Source of the DNA: Sagittula salina
GTDB taxonomy: Bacteria; Pseudomonadota; Alphaproteobacteria; Rhodobacterales; Rhodobacteraceae
DNA: 64,000 nt
Assembly: GCF_017813235.1 (NCBI RefSeq)
Contig: NZ_JAGISH010000001.1
Coordinates: 496,001-560,000, forward strand
Reading direction: 5' to 3'
Made by a program: the position numbers and the translations under genes. This document shows positions 28,763 to 37,845 of this stretch, piece after piece; within the stretch, counting starts at the first letter, position 1, and each line of letters opens with the position of its first letter. The notes under the pieces were generated by a model. It had not been told where the DNA came from and ran no database searches. It saw nothing but the letters and a program-made list of their open reading frames with translations.

Positions 28763-29752
28763 CTACTCCGGGAGGCAGATCTGGCCGCGGACCGCCGCCC
28801 CCAGCGTCCGAACCACCAGCGCCGCGACCACCACCACCAGCACCGCGAACAGCACCATCCCTGCCCGGTCATGGGCTTCAGACCCGGCAAGCGCGGCATA
28901 CCGCAGCGTCGCCAGCGTCAATGCCGCCACCGGGAAGCTCAGCGCCCAGAAGCTCAGCGCGAAGGGGATGCGCAGCACCCCCGGTACCTGCAGCGCGACG
29001 ATGGCCGCGAACCAGACACCCGCATAGTACAGCACCCGCGCCAACGCATCCAGCGCACCACCGTTCAACTGCAACCACGCGAGGAACCCTACCGCGGGCG
29101 GCGCCACGAGGATCACCAGCGTCGGCAAGAGCCGCCCAGGCAGCGGGTCGTGAAAAATCAGTCGGTTCATCACCAGCGTCAGCAGAACCAGCCAGAACAG
29201 CACCCCGACCGCGAAGAACATCCACGCCAGTTCCGTATGGCCAAAGCCCCCGCCCGCCACAGGCACGATTACGTTGCCCACCGCCGGGATGAACCAGGCC
29301 GGCGACAGGTGCATCGGCTGAAAGGGCCGCCGCCCGATCCAGCCGGACACCACCGCCAGCGTCAGCGTCCCCTGCAGGCCGGCCCCCGCCAGCCACAGCA
29401 CGTGCGCCGCGCCCGGAAACTCTGCCCGCGCCGCCGTGGCGATCAGCAGGAGCGAAATCGACACCGCCGGAAAGAAGGCCAGCCGCACCGGATGCGCCCA
29501 CTCCGCGACCACCGCCTGCGGATGCCGCCACGCTTTCAGCGCGTAGACCGCCGCCACCAGCACGAAATCCGCCACCGTGAGTGCGAGCAGGACGCGGCTT
29601 GCCCCCGGTCCGAGGCCGAAACGCGCCTCAACCACATGCGTGGCCAGCGTCAGCCCAGCCAACCCCATGACAGAGGCGAAGAAGGTGATCGGAAAATGCG
29701 ACAGCCGCGAGTCAGCGGACGGGCCGGCGGCTGCGGGGATTGCTTCGGACAT
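28763..29752 (-). CDS. SLAC1/TehA-type membrane channel or transporter
   Basis: A 329-residue integral membrane protein with about ten hydrophobic helices, as in the TehA/SLAC1 anion-channel family. Supporting features are FPITFFASVMGLAGLTLA near residue 20, FPAVSISLLLIATA, and HLSPAWFIPAVGNVIVPVAG near 150. The ATG at 29752 (MSEAIPAAAG) is chosen over an open extension to 29815. The transported ion is unknown; some relatives confer tellurite or dicarboxylate phenotypes. It is convergent with FkbM and is followed upstream by ychF. Confidence 0.82.
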   Translation of the reverse strand: MSEAIPAAAGPSADSRLSHFPITFFASVMGLAGLTLATHVVEARFGLGPGASRVLLALTVADFVLVAAVYALKAWRHPQAVVAEWAHPVRLAFFPAVSISLLLIATAARAEFPGAAHVLWLAGAGLQGTLTLAVVSGWIGRRPFQPMHLSPAWFIPAVGNVIVPVAGGGFGHTELAWMFFAVGVLFWLVLLTLVMNRLIFHDPLPGRLLPTLVILVAPPAVGFLAWLQLNGGALDALARVLYYAGVWFAAIVALQVPGVLRIPFALSFWALSFPVAALTLATLRYAALAGSEAHDRAGMVLFAVLVVVVAALVVRTLGAAVRGQICLPE

Positions 29753-29924
29753 GACGGCACTCCGGGATTGATGCAGACATCCTATCGAATGCAACGCGCC
29801 GCCCCGCGATGACATGGATCAATCCCGGTCCCGCGCGGGCCCGAATACCTACGTGCGCCCAAACAAAAGGGGCCGCCGCGACCCCCTGCCGCGACCGCCC
29901 CCCGTAGCCCGGATTGCGCCGAAT

Positions 29925-31022
29925 TCAGGTGTTGAACAGGAAGTGCAGAACGTCGCCGTCCTGCACGATGTAGCTCTTGCCCTCGGCGCGCATCTTGCCC
30001 GCGTCCTTTGCCGGCCCCTCGCCGCCCAGTGCCACGAAATCGTCGTAGGCGATGGTTTCCGCGCGGATGAATCCCTTTTCGAAATCGCCGTGGATCACGC
30101 CCGCCGCCTGCGGCGCCGAGGTGCCGCGCCTGATCGTCCAGGCCCGCGCTTCCTTGGGGCCGACGGTAAAGTAGGTTTCAAGGTCCAGCAGCGCGTAGCC
30201 CGCCTTGATCAGACGGTCGAGACCCGCCTCCTCCAGCCCGAGCTCCGTCAGGAACTCCTCTGCTTCCTCCGCGTCGAGCTGGCTGATTTCCTCTTCGATC
30301 TTGGCCGAGATCACCACATGCGCATTGCCCTGCGCGGCGGCCATCTCCGCCACCTTCTGCGACAGCGCGTTGCCGGTCGCGGCCTCGCCCTCATCGACGT
30401 TGCAGACGTAAAGGATCGGCTTCGACGTCAGAAGTTGCAGCATCTTCCACTGCTTGAGATCCTCGTCGTCGACCTCGACCACGCGAGCGGGCTTGCCCTC
30501 TTCCAGCACGGCCAGCGCGGCTTTCATCAGGCGCTCCTGCTGGACCGCTTCCTTGTCACCGCCGCGCACCTTGCGGACGATGTTCTGCAACCGTTTCTCC
30601 AGGCTCTCCATGTCGGCAATGATCAGCTCGGTCTCGATGGTCTCCGCGTCGGCAACCGGATCAACGCGCCCGTCGACGTGGGTGACATCGTCATCCTCGA
30701 AGCAGCGCAGCACATGCGCGATGGCATCCGTCTCGCGGATATTGGCCAGGAACTGGTTGCCGAGGCCCTCGCCCTTCGATGCGCCCTTCACCAGGCCCGC
30801 GATGTCCACAAAGGTCATGCGCGTGGGAATGATCTGCTTCGACCCGGCGATCGCCGCCAGTTTGTCGAGCCGGGCATCGGGCACCGCCACGTCGCCCACG
30901 TTGGGTTCGATGGTGCAGAAGGGAAAGTTCGCCGCCTGTGCTGCGGCGGTTCTGGTCAAGGCGTTGAACAGGGTCGACTTGCCGACGTTCGGCAGACCCA
31001 CGATCCCCATGCGAAAACCCAT
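29925..31022 (-). CDS. ychF: Ribosome-binding ATPase YchF
   Basis: Obg-related P-loop protein of 365 residues (family about 363). The start MGFRMGIVGLPNVGKSTLFNALT carries the G1 motif, NFPFCTIEPNVG near 36 is switch I-like, FVDIAGLVKGASKGEGLGNQFL near 71 holds the G3 region, and the C-terminal TGS-type domain LLDLETYFTVGPKEARAWTI then IHGDFEKGFIRAE closes it. YchF binds ribosomes and hydrolyses ATP; it is linked to stress responses. The in-frame ATG at 31082 is rejected in favour of the canonical start at 31022. Confidence 0.97.
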   Translation of the reverse strand: MGFRMGIVGLPNVGKSTLFNALTRTAAAQAANFPFCTIEPNVGDVAVPDARLDKLAAIAGSKQIIPTRMTFVDIAGLVKGASKGEGLGNQFLANIRETDAIAHVLRCFEDDDVTHVDGRVDPVADAETIETELIIADMESLEKRLQNIVRKVRGGDKEAVQQERLMKAALAVLEEGKPARVVEVDDEDLKQWKMLQLLTSKPILYVCNVDEGEAATGNALSQKVAEMAAAQGNAHVVISAKIEEEISQLDAEEAEEFLTELGLEEAGLDRLIKAGYALLDLETYFTVGPKEARAWTIRRGTSAPQAAGVIHGDFEKGFIRAETIAYDDFVALGGEGPAKDAGKMRAEGKSYIVQDGDVLHFLFNT

Positions 31023-31417
31023 ATCACCGCTCCTTTGTGCCCAAGGTCGAGGCCCTATAGGCACAGACCGACCGAAACACAAGCAGCGCCACGCTTGACG
31101 CGCAGCCCACTGCCCGCCCTGTTGTTATCCATACGACCAGAGAGGGCGCCATGCGCCTGAATGTCGACCTCACCACGCGGTCTTCGAGGCGCTGGCGGAG
31201 GCGGCAAGGTTCACATGCCCCGCAAGCCGACCTTGCGGGCAAGGGCTTTTGGTACGCTCATCGACCGCGTCGCCCCCGTGGATGGTCAACGTCGACTGCC
31301 CCGACAGGGCCGCCTGCCCAGGCGCCGCATTCCGCGACGCCGATCACTCACCACCGCGCCCCGGCCACCAATACAGGACGCCCCGCCGGGGACGCCCTTC
31401 CCGCCAGTCCCCGCGCC
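31023..31417. other. Spacer between ychF and the DUF805 gene
   Basis: 395 bases. An ATG at 31151 is preceded by AGAGAGGG and starts MRLNVDLTTR, but the frame then becomes arginine/proline-rich without coding character. Shifting by one base gives VFEALAEAARF, so this may be the start of a broken gene. I cannot name it. Confidence 0.4.
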
Positions 31418-31804
31418 TCAGCCAAAGCGGTTCGGCGCCGGGTCAGGCGACTTCGCGTACCAGACCAGCAGAACGATGATGCCGACGACGGGGATCAGCG
31501 CGATCAGCATCCACCAGCCTGACCGGTCGATGTCGTGCAACCGCCGCGCGGCAATGGCGATGGAGGGGATCAGGACCGCGAGGCTGAAGATCGTGCTGAC
31601 GACCTGCATGCCGATGATGCTGTCGACGATCCCGGCCAGGATCGAAATGCCGAAACAACACAGCCACGCCTTCCAGAACTCGCCCCGGTTCGACCGTCCC
31701 TCGAACTGGATGTAGCCGTTGAAGAAGCGCGACAAAGCCTCGCCGTAGGATACGTCTTCCTGGTAATTGCGGCTGTCCACCGCACGACCCATGGTGGCTT
31801 CCAT
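31418..31804 (-). CDS. DUF805 membrane protein
   Basis: A 128-residue protein with the DUF805 pattern: YGEALSRFFNGYIQFEGRSNRGEFW near residue 19 (the R-S-N-R-x-E-F/Y-W motif), then three membrane helices and RRLHDIDRSGWWML near 87. The family is widespread and its function is unknown. A second ATG at 31792 may be the real start. No partner gene is obvious nearby. Confidence 0.85.
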   Translation of the reverse strand: MEATMGRAVDSRNYQEDVSYGEALSRFFNGYIQFEGRSNRGEFWKAWLCCFGISILAGIVDSIIGMQVVSTIFSLAVLIPSIAIAARRLHDIDRSGWWMLIALIPVVGIIVLLVWYAKSPDPAPNRFG

Positions 31805-32024
31805 GATGGAACTCCCCGATTAAAGTATGATCTGAAAATCTTTGCGCTTGCAGGCCCGGCAAGGGACCTGCCGTAAAGTAAACACCCGACCCCAACGCTC
31901 AATCAACGATTTAATGGGCGGGGTCCGGAATACCCCCAGAGGCGCAATCGGCGTCCCCGCCAGTCGCCAGCCCCCCACCAGTCGCGCGCGGCCCCTCGGG
32001 CAACGCGTCAGCCGGGGCCTACGG

Positions 32025-33539
32025 TCAGGCCCAGGTCCTGTCGGGCCTGTCGGGCCTGTCGGGCGTCTCATGCACCTCCGGGATCATGCCCCGCCCGTGC
32101 CGCCAGAAGCGGGCCATCAGCAGCACCGCCGCTGCCGTCAGCCCCAGCACCAACCCGAACCAGATCCCCGGCGCGCCCCATCCTAGGCCAAACCCGAAGA
32201 TCAGCGCCCCCGGCATCCCGACGCCCCAGTAGGCCACCGCCGCCATCACCATCGGCACGCGCGTATCGTGCAGCCCGCGCAGGAAACCAACGTGGATCAC
32301 CTGCAGCGCGTCGACCAGCTGGAACATCGCGGCCAGCATCAACAGGCCGCGCCCGACCTGCAGGATCGCCTCCCGCTCCGGCTCCTGCGGCGAGATGAAG
32401 GCCCCCAGCAGCACCTCGGGAATGCTCAGGAAGGTTGCGATAGACAGCCCCGCCACCACCACGCTCACCGCGGCAATCACCCGCGCGCCGCGCATCAGGT
32501 GATCTCCGTCGCTGCGGCCCAGTGCGTTGCCCGCCCGCACCGTCGCGGCATTGGACAGACCCAGCTGCAACATGAAAGCGGCAGAACCGATCTGCATCAC
32601 CACCCCATGCGCCGCCAGCGGCACCGTGCCCAGCCATCCCATGAACACCGAGGTCGCCGCGAACAGCCCGACCTCCGCCAGCGTTGTCAGCCCGATCGGC
32701 AGCCCCAGCGCAAAGACCCGCCGGAACATATCCGCGTCGGGTCGCCACAGGTTGTGCATCAGCCGGTATCCCGGCAGTCGGCGCAGCGCGTAGGCCAGCA
32801 CCAGCCCGAAGGTCAGCGCCTGCACCGCGAGCGAAGCCAGCGCCGCGCCCTGAATCCCCATCTCCGGCAGGCCGAAACGGCCAAAGACCAGCACCCAGTT
32901 CAGCCCCGCGTTGGCCACCGCCGCCGCGACCGTCAGCCACAACGCCACCCGCGTCAGCTCCAGCCCGGCGAGGTAGTTCTTCACCACCACCACGCCCATT
33001 GCCGGCAACATGCCAAGCCCCGCGATCCTCAGGTAGCTCTGCGCCAGCCCGGCCACCTCTTCCGTCTGGCCCATCTGCCGAAGCACCGGGCCTGAGAACC
33101 ACAGGACCGGCAGCACGGCGACGAAATAGATCACAGACCACCACAGCGCCATCCGCGTGGACCGCCTGATAGACCCCTCGTCCCCCCGCGCCGCGAAGGT
33201 CGCGACCATGGGCAGCACCGCCCAGCCGAAACCGGACCCCAGCAGGAACAAAGAGAAAAACAACGAAGAAGCCAGCGTCAGTGCCGCCAGTTCCGGCACG
33301 CCATACCACCCCAGCACGACCGTGTCGGTCAGCACGATGGCAAACTGCGCCAGATGCCCGCCGATCAGCGGCACCCCAAGGCCCAGCACCGCGCGCAGGT
33401 GGTCCGCATAGGTCATGGCAGGGTCCGGGATCGGGTTCCGACCCGTTTTCTCGGGCGTTTTCTGAAACGGCGCATCGGCCGGCATCTCGCCCGGTTTTTC
33501 GGCGGTATTGTCAGCAGATTTCATGTTCGAGGCATCCAT
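32025..33539 (-). CDS. MATE-family multidrug efflux transporter (NorM-like)
   Basis: A 504-residue protein with 12 predicted helices and MATE motifs: HLRAVLGLGVPLIGGHLAQFAIVLTDTVVLGWYG at the start of the membrane domain and GLSNAATVRAGNALGR in the middle. It exports cationic drugs using Na+ or H+ gradients. The start at 33539 is preceded by AAAGG; the first 40 residues are polar and proline-rich, and an ATG at 33416 is an alternative that begins right at the membrane domain. Its C-terminus ends in a PDRPDRPDR repeat encoded by a 9-base tandem (about 32038-32065). Confidence 0.9.
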   Translation of the reverse strand: MDASNMKSADNTAEKPGEMPADAPFQKTPEKTGRNPIPDPAMTYADHLRAVLGLGVPLIGGHLAQFAIVLTDTVVLGWYGVPELAALTLASSLFFSLFLLGSGFGWAVLPMVATFAARGDEGSIRRSTRMALWWSVIYFVAVLPVLWFSGPVLRQMGQTEEVAGLAQSYLRIAGLGMLPAMGVVVVKNYLAGLELTRVALWLTVAAAVANAGLNWVLVFGRFGLPEMGIQGAALASLAVQALTFGLVLAYALRRLPGYRLMHNLWRPDADMFRRVFALGLPIGLTTLAEVGLFAATSVFMGWLGTVPLAAHGVVMQIGSAAFMLQLGLSNAATVRAGNALGRSDGDHLMRGARVIAAVSVVVAGLSIATFLSIPEVLLGAFISPQEPEREAILQVGRGLLMLAAMFQLVDALQVIHVGFLRGLHDTRVPMVMAAVAYWGVGMPGALIFGFGLGWGAPGIWFGLVLGLTAAAVLLMARFWRHGRGMIPEVHETPDRPDRPDRTWA

Positions 33540-33787
33540 TTGATCAGCCTTTAGGCGCCCCCTGCGCGGAGAGCAAGCTTCCCCGCCCCGCAAACCGACC
33601 CCTACTTCGGAAACCGACCCGCAAGCCACAGCAAGCCACAGAAAGCCACGGGCGAGCACCTCCGTCACCTGGCGCTGCGCTCTCTCGGTCACCTGACGCT
33701 GCGCGCTCCATGTGCAACCCTTCACGTGCAACGCGCGCACAAGCGTGCTAGACTGTCGCCACACTCCCTTTTCGAACAAAATTCTTT

Positions 33788-34423
33788 ATGGCTGATCGTA
33801 TCCTTGTCTCGTCGCTGTTTCCCGATGCGCGGGCGTTCCTCGCGGAACTCGGCCACGACAACACGCGCGCATGGTTCGGCGCCAACAAGGCCCGCTACGA
33901 TTCGCAACTCAAACGCCCCGCGGAACGGCTGCTGGCGGACGTGGCGCTCTGGCTTGCGGCGGATCTGGGCGCCCACCCCCGGACCAAACTCTTCCGCCCG
34001 CACCGCGACATGCGCTTCACCGAAGACAAGACCCCCTACCACACGCATCTGCACATGATGTGGTCGCTGCCCGACGGGCGGGCATGGATGCTGGGGATCG
34101 CGCCGGATTACGCCACCCTCGGCGCGGGGGTGATGACCTTCAGTACGCCGCAGCAGGAACGCTACCTCGCCGCCGTCGCGAGCGCCGGGGGCAAGGCGCT
34201 GCCCGCCCTGCTGACCGGCTGGCGAAGCGACGACCCGACGCTCGATCACGTCCCCGCCCCCTACCCGGAGGATCATCCCCGCGCGGGTCTGCTGCGCCAT
34301 ACCGGACTCGTGGCCTGGGCCGACAACCTCGAAGAGGACCTCACCCGCGATCCCTACACCGCCATCACGGGAACCATGTCCCGCGCCCGCCCCCTGATGG
34401 ACTGGCTCGCCCGCATCGTCTGA
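33788..34423 (+). CDS. DUF2461 (TIGR02453) family protein
   Basis: A 211-residue protein of the TIGR02453/DUF2461 family. Recognisable parts are FPDARAFLAELGHDNTRAWFGANKARYD near residue 11, KLFRPHRDMRFTEDKTPYHTHLH near 67 and a DHVPAPYPEDHPRAGLLRHTGL segment near 153. Cytoplasmic, function unknown. It is divergent from the MATE gene, with about 250 bases between. Confidence 0.87.
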   Translation: MADRILVSSLFPDARAFLAELGHDNTRAWFGANKARYDSQLKRPAERLLADVALWLAADLGAHPRTKLFRPHRDMRFTEDKTPYHTHLHMMWSLPDGRAWMLGIAPDYATLGAGVMTFSTPQQERYLAAVASAGGKALPALLTGWRSDDPTLDHVPAPYPEDHPRAGLLRHTGLVAWADNLEEDLTRDPYTAITGTMSRARPLMDWLARIV

Positions 34424-34511
34424 CCCGCGCAGGCCCCGCCGCCACAGCCGCCACAAACGCCCCCGTTCAGGCCGCAAACATAGGCCCCGCCCCCCGGTCA
34501 CCCACCTGCCC

Positions 34512-34535
34512 TGCTTCTCTGCTTCTCTGCTTCTC
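34512..34535 (+). repeat. 8-bp triple tandem repeat
   Basis: TGCTTCTC three times in a row. It resembles the TGCTTCTTTG head of the dispersed element found 90 bases downstream. Confidence 0.75.
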
Positions 34536-34620
34536 TGTCACCTCCGAGGCCGCGCCCCGGATGGGGACAACGCCCCCCCCCCACCGCCGTTATCCAGGCC
34601 CTCCGCGAGGCGCGCTTCCG

Positions 34621-34690
34621 TTTCTTCTTGGTCCAAATACTCCTACGCGCCGCTCCGCAGGAGCCGGGCCTCCGACCGCCCCCCCGAAAC
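34621..34690 (+). repeat. Dispersed hairpin element, copy B (diverged tail)
   Basis: TTTCTTCTTGGTCCAAATACTCC matches the head and core of copies A, D and E. The tail is C/G-rich (CCGGGCCTCCGACCGCCCCCCC) but its hairpin is imperfect. It points towards the 3' end of ppk2. Confidence 0.6.
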
Positions 34691-34697
34691 CTGCCTC

Positions 34698-35669
34698 TCA
34701 GCCCCCCTGCGCGACGCGCTCGACCCGTCGCGTGTCGGGGTGCAGCGCGGTGCCCAGGATATGCGCGGAGCGGTGGATCACATGGCTCGCCCCGCCGACG
34801 ATCAGCGGATCGAGCCGCCCGACCAGCCGGTGATCCTTGTCCGGGTAATCCAGCGTCGACAGGAAATGCCGCATGCAGTTCAGCCGGGCGCGTTTCTTGT
34901 CGTCTGATTTCACCACCACCCAAGGCGCATCCGCCGTATCGGTGTAGAAGAACATGGCCTCCTTGGCCTCGGTGTAATCGTCCCATTTCGCCAGCGAAGC
35001 CTTGTCGATGGGCGACAGCTTCCACTGCTTCAGCGGGTCGGTCTCGCGGCTGAGGAACCGCGCCCTCTGTTCGGCCTGCGTGACCGAGAACCAGTATTTG
35101 TAAAGCCGGATGCCCGACCGCACGAACATACGCTCCAGCTCCGGCACCTGCCGCATGAATTCGAGGTAATCGTTGGGTTCGCAGAACCCCATGACCCGCT
35201 CGACGCCGGCGCGATTGTACCACGAGCGATCATAGAACACGATTTCCCCGGCGGTGGGCAGGTGGCGGATGTAGCGCTGGAAGTACCACTGCCCGCGCTC
35301 CGCGTCAGAGGGCTTGTTCAGTGCCACGACCCGCGCGAGGCGGGGATTGAGATGCTCGGTAAACCGCTTGATCGTGCCGCCCTTGCCCGCGGCATCACGG
35401 CCTTCGAACAGCAGCACGAATTTCTGCCCTGTCTCCAGCGCCCAAAGCTGCACCTTCAGCAACTCCGCCTGCAGCTTTGCCTTCTCCCGCTCGTAGGCCG
35501 CGCGCGTCAGTTTCTTGCTGTAGGGGTATTCCCCGGTCTCGAAGGCATGGCGTATCTGGTCCGGTGTCGGCACGGGATGGCTGCGCGGACCAAGCGCGGC
35601 GGGCGCTGCGGGCGCGGGAAACGGTGTGGCATCGGGGGGGATCGGTACGGCGGGGTTCAGATCTTCCAT
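34698..35669 (-). CDS. ppk2: Polyphosphate kinase 2
   Basis: Transfers phosphate between polyphosphate and nucleotides (class I PPK2: polyphosphate plus NDP to NTP). The 323-residue protein has an extended Pro/Ala-rich N-terminus, then Walker A LFEGRDAAGKGGTIKRF at about 88-103 and Walker B YDRSWYNRAGVERVMGF from about residue 146, followed by the lid and DPLKQWKLSPIDKASLAKWDDY. These are diagnostic for the family. The gene is separated from the epimerase by 248 bases. Confidence 0.95.
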   Translation of the reverse strand: MEDLNPAVPIPPDATPFPAPAAPAALGPRSHPVPTPDQIRHAFETGEYPYSKKLTRAAYEREKAKLQAELLKVQLWALETGQKFVLLFEGRDAAGKGGTIKRFTEHLNPRLARVVALNKPSDAERGQWYFQRYIRHLPTAGEIVFYDRSWYNRAGVERVMGFCEPNDYLEFMRQVPELERMFVRSGIRLYKYWFSVTQAEQRARFLSRETDPLKQWKLSPIDKASLAKWDDYTEAKEAMFFYTDTADAPWVVVKSDDKKRARLNCMRHFLSTLDYPDKDHRLVGRLDPLIVGGASHVIHRSAHILGTALHPDTRRVERVAQGG

Positions 35670-35917
35670 GACGGACCTCCTGCTGGGCTTCGGGCACAGG
35701 GTGGCACGAAACGGGCCGCGACGCCTTGAGATGGGTCAACGACCCCCACAACCGTCACGCACAGCCCCTGCCGTACCGGGCGCCGGATTTGGAGGAAGCA
35801 ACGCTTCCCCCAAACCCCCATCCCCCACCCGGCCATCGCGGTATCGTCACCGGACCAGGGAGCGGACGCCCGTGCCCGGGTCGGGGCGGGCAAGGCCGCC
35901 CCTTGGCAGATACGGCC
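35670..35917. other. Spacer upstream of ppk2
   Basis: No gene seen. It contains the partial element copy C and probably the ppk2 promoter. Confidence 0.5.
35791..35844 (-). repeat. Dispersed hairpin element, partial copy C
   Basis: On the minus strand it reads ATACCGCGATGG, a G-rich stretch and the hairpin GGGGAAGCGTTGCTTCC, matching the second half of copy A. The TGCTTCTTTG head is absent, so it is a truncated copy or a lookalike. Confidence 0.5.
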
Positions 35918-36811
35918 TCAGACCTCTGTCAGAACCTCGCGCCAGCTGTGCTTCGGTGCGAAGCCCAGCAGATCCCTTGCCTTGCGGTTGCAGTAGAAGG
36001 TCTCGTTGCCGCCCATCTCGCGGCGCACGGGGACACCGCCGTAGAAGCGCTCGCGCACCTCCGCGTTCGACAGCGCCACAGACAGATCGTCGTTTGAAAC
36101 GTTGAACACCTCGTAGCCCAGCCCGTCGGTCCTGAGGCAGCAGTCCACCATCTGGCCCAGATCCCGCACGTCGATATAGGCAAAGATGTTGCGCCGCCGC
36201 AGACCCGGATCCGTCACGAAGGCCGGGAACATCGTCGCGTATTCCTGTGGCTCGATCACGTTGTTGATCCGCAGTCCGTAGATGTCTGCCCCGAACCGGG
36301 CCTGAAAGCCCCGCGCCGTCGCCTCGTTGCAGACCTTCGACAGCGCATAGGCGTCCTCCGGCACGGTCGGGTGCTCCTCGTCGATCGGCAGATACTCCGG
36401 CTGGCGGTGCCCGTCGGCGAAACACACACCATAGGTGGTTTCCGACGAGGCAAAGATGACCTTGGCCACGCCCGCCTTCATCGCCGCCTCCAGCACGTTG
36501 TAGGTGGACTGCGTGTTGATCCGGTAGGTCTCTGTATCCGGCTTGAGCAGGATGCGCGGCACGGCGGCGAAATGCACCACCGCGTCGAATTTCGGCAGGC
36601 CGGTGCCCGGCTCCAGTTCGTCGAAGCCCGCGTAGCTCTGCATGGCAGAGAACACCTGCCCCGCGTCCGCAAGGTCGACGACGAGGTTGTCCACCCCCTC
36701 CGCCTCCAGCGGCTGAAGGTCGAGGTTGAGCACCCTGTGCCCCTGCGCCACAAGGTAGGGCACCACGTGCCGCCCGGCCTTCCCCGCGCCGCCGGTAAAC
36801 AGAATTCGCAT
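35918..36811 (-). CDS. NAD(P)-dependent epimerase/dehydratase (SDR family)
   Basis: A 297-residue extended short-chain dehydrogenase. The Rossmann motif is FTGGAGKAGRHV at residues 5-16; the catalytic Ser-Tyr-Lys site is seen in ASSETTYG near 112 and DAYALSKVCNE near 145. The upstream GGGAGAAAGAC supports the ATG at 36811 over an open extension to 36892. The family includes nucleotide-sugar epimerases and uronate dehydrogenases; the substrate is uncertain. It is divergent from trpA with only 83 bases between. Confidence 0.85.
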   Translation of the reverse strand: MRILFTGGAGKAGRHVVPYLVAQGHRVLNLDLQPLEAEGVDNLVVDLADAGQVFSAMQSYAGFDELEPGTGLPKFDAVVHFAAVPRILLKPDTETYRINTQSTYNVLEAAMKAGVAKVIFASSETTYGVCFADGHRQPEYLPIDEEHPTVPEDAYALSKVCNEATARGFQARFGADIYGLRINNVIEPQEYATMFPAFVTDPGLRRRNIFAYIDVRDLGQMVDCCLRTDGLGYEVFNVSNDDLSVALSNAEVRERFYGGVPVRREMGGNETFYCNRKARDLLGFAPKHSWREVLTEV

Positions 36812-36894
36812 GTCTTTCTCCCATCCAATTCCGGAGCCATTGATTTTCCCGCCCCGTTCCGGCAACAGACCTAGGACGTTACCCGGAGACAACC

Positions 36895-37686
36895 ATGACC
36901 CGCATCGAATCCAAGTTCGCCCAACTCCGCGCCGAAGGGAAGAAAGCCTTTGTCTCCTATATCATGGCGGGCGATCCGGACATCGAGACGTCTCTGGCCG
37001 TCATGAAGGGCCTGCCGGGTGCGGGCGTCGACGTGATCGAGCTGGGCCTGCCCTTCACCGATCCCATGGCCGACGGACCGACGATCCAGCTGGCAGGTCA
37101 GCGCGCGCTGGAGGCTGGCATGACGCTGCAGAAGACGCTGCAGATGGTGCGCGACTTCCGTACCGGCGACAACGAGACCCCCATCGTGCTGATGGGCTAC
37201 TACAACCCGATCTATTCGCGCGGCGTCGACACCTTCCTCGCGGAGGCAAAGGAGGCCGGCATCGACGGCCTGATCATCGTCGACCTGCCGCCCGAGGAGG
37301 ACGAGGAACTCTGCCTGCCCGCCCAGAAGGCCGGCCTGAACTTCATCCGCCTCGCCACGCCGACCACCGACGACAAGCGCCTGCCCAAAGTGATGCAGAA
37401 CACCTCCGGTTTCGTCTACTACGTCTCCATCACCGGGATCACCGGCGCGGCCGAGGCCAGGGCTGCCGACGTCGCGCCCGAGGTCGCGCGCCTGAAGAAG
37501 GCCACCGACCTGCCGATCATCGTGGGCTTTGGCGTGCGCACGCCCGAGTCCGCGCGCGACATCGCCGCCGTGGCCGACGGCACCGTCGTCGGCACCGCCA
37601 TCGTCGCCCGGATCGCCGAGAAGAAGCCGGTCCCCGAGATCCTCGCCTTCGTCCGATCCCTCTCGGACGGCGCGCACAGCGCCTGA
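36895..37686 (+). CDS. trpA: Tryptophan synthase alpha chain
   Basis: Cleaves indole-3-glycerol phosphate to indole and glyceraldehyde 3-phosphate, passing indole to TrpB. The 263-residue TIM barrel has the catalytic Glu49 in [16 protein letters not shown] and Asp60, the [13 protein letters not shown] motif near 177 and a GFGVRTPE phosphate loop near 213. The gene is far from trpB (45.7-46.9 kb, opposite strand), which is unusual. A GGAGA ribosome site is present. A strong hairpin follows. Confidence 0.97.
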   Translation: MTRIESKFAQLRAEGKKAFVSYIMAGDPDIETSLAVMKGLPGAGVDVIELGLPFTDPMADGPTIQLAGQRALEAGMTLQKTLQMVRDFRTGDNETPIVLMGYYNPIYSRGVDTFLAEAKEAGIDGLIIVDLPPEEDEELCLPAQKAGLNFIRLATPTTDDKRLPKVMQNTSGFVYYVSITGITGAAEARAADVAPEVARLKKATDLPIIVGFGVRTPESARDIAAVADGTVVGTAIVARIAEKKPVPEILAFVRSLSDGAHSA

Positions 37687-37746
37687 GCGCGCCCGTCCGC
37701 CTCCCCCTGCCCCGGCGGCGGACCCGTACGTCGGTTCCGCCCCGCC

Positions 37747-37774
37747 ACCGCGTCCGCCTCTGACCGGACGCGGT
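37747..37774 (+). terminator. Hairpin after trpA
   Basis: ACCGCGTCCG (37747-37756) and CGGACGCGGT (37765-37774) form a perfect ten-base stem, loop CCTCTGAC. No T-run follows, so termination is probable but not proven. Confidence 0.6.
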
Positions 37775-37845
37775 GCGGATCACCCTTGCGCGGCCCCCTT
37801 CCCATTGGTAACCCTCCCTTACCAATTTCGCACCCGGAGGCCCCA

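Larger units (their letters stand above)
34424..34697. other. Spacer between DUF2461 gene and ppk2
   Basis: Between convergent genes. It contains three tandem copies of TGCTTCTC (34512-34535) and a copy of the dispersed element from 34621. Confidence 0.6.

Noticed and set aside
32038..32065. 9-bp tandem repeat CCTGTCGGG as a CRISPR-like or regulatory array
   Set aside because: It lies inside the MATE gene and simply encodes a PDRPDRPDR tail.
33660..33715. Direct repeat GTCACCTG(G/A)CGCTGCGC upstream of the first MATE gene as a mobile-element end
   Set aside because: Two imperfect copies only, with no transposase or inverted partner nearby.
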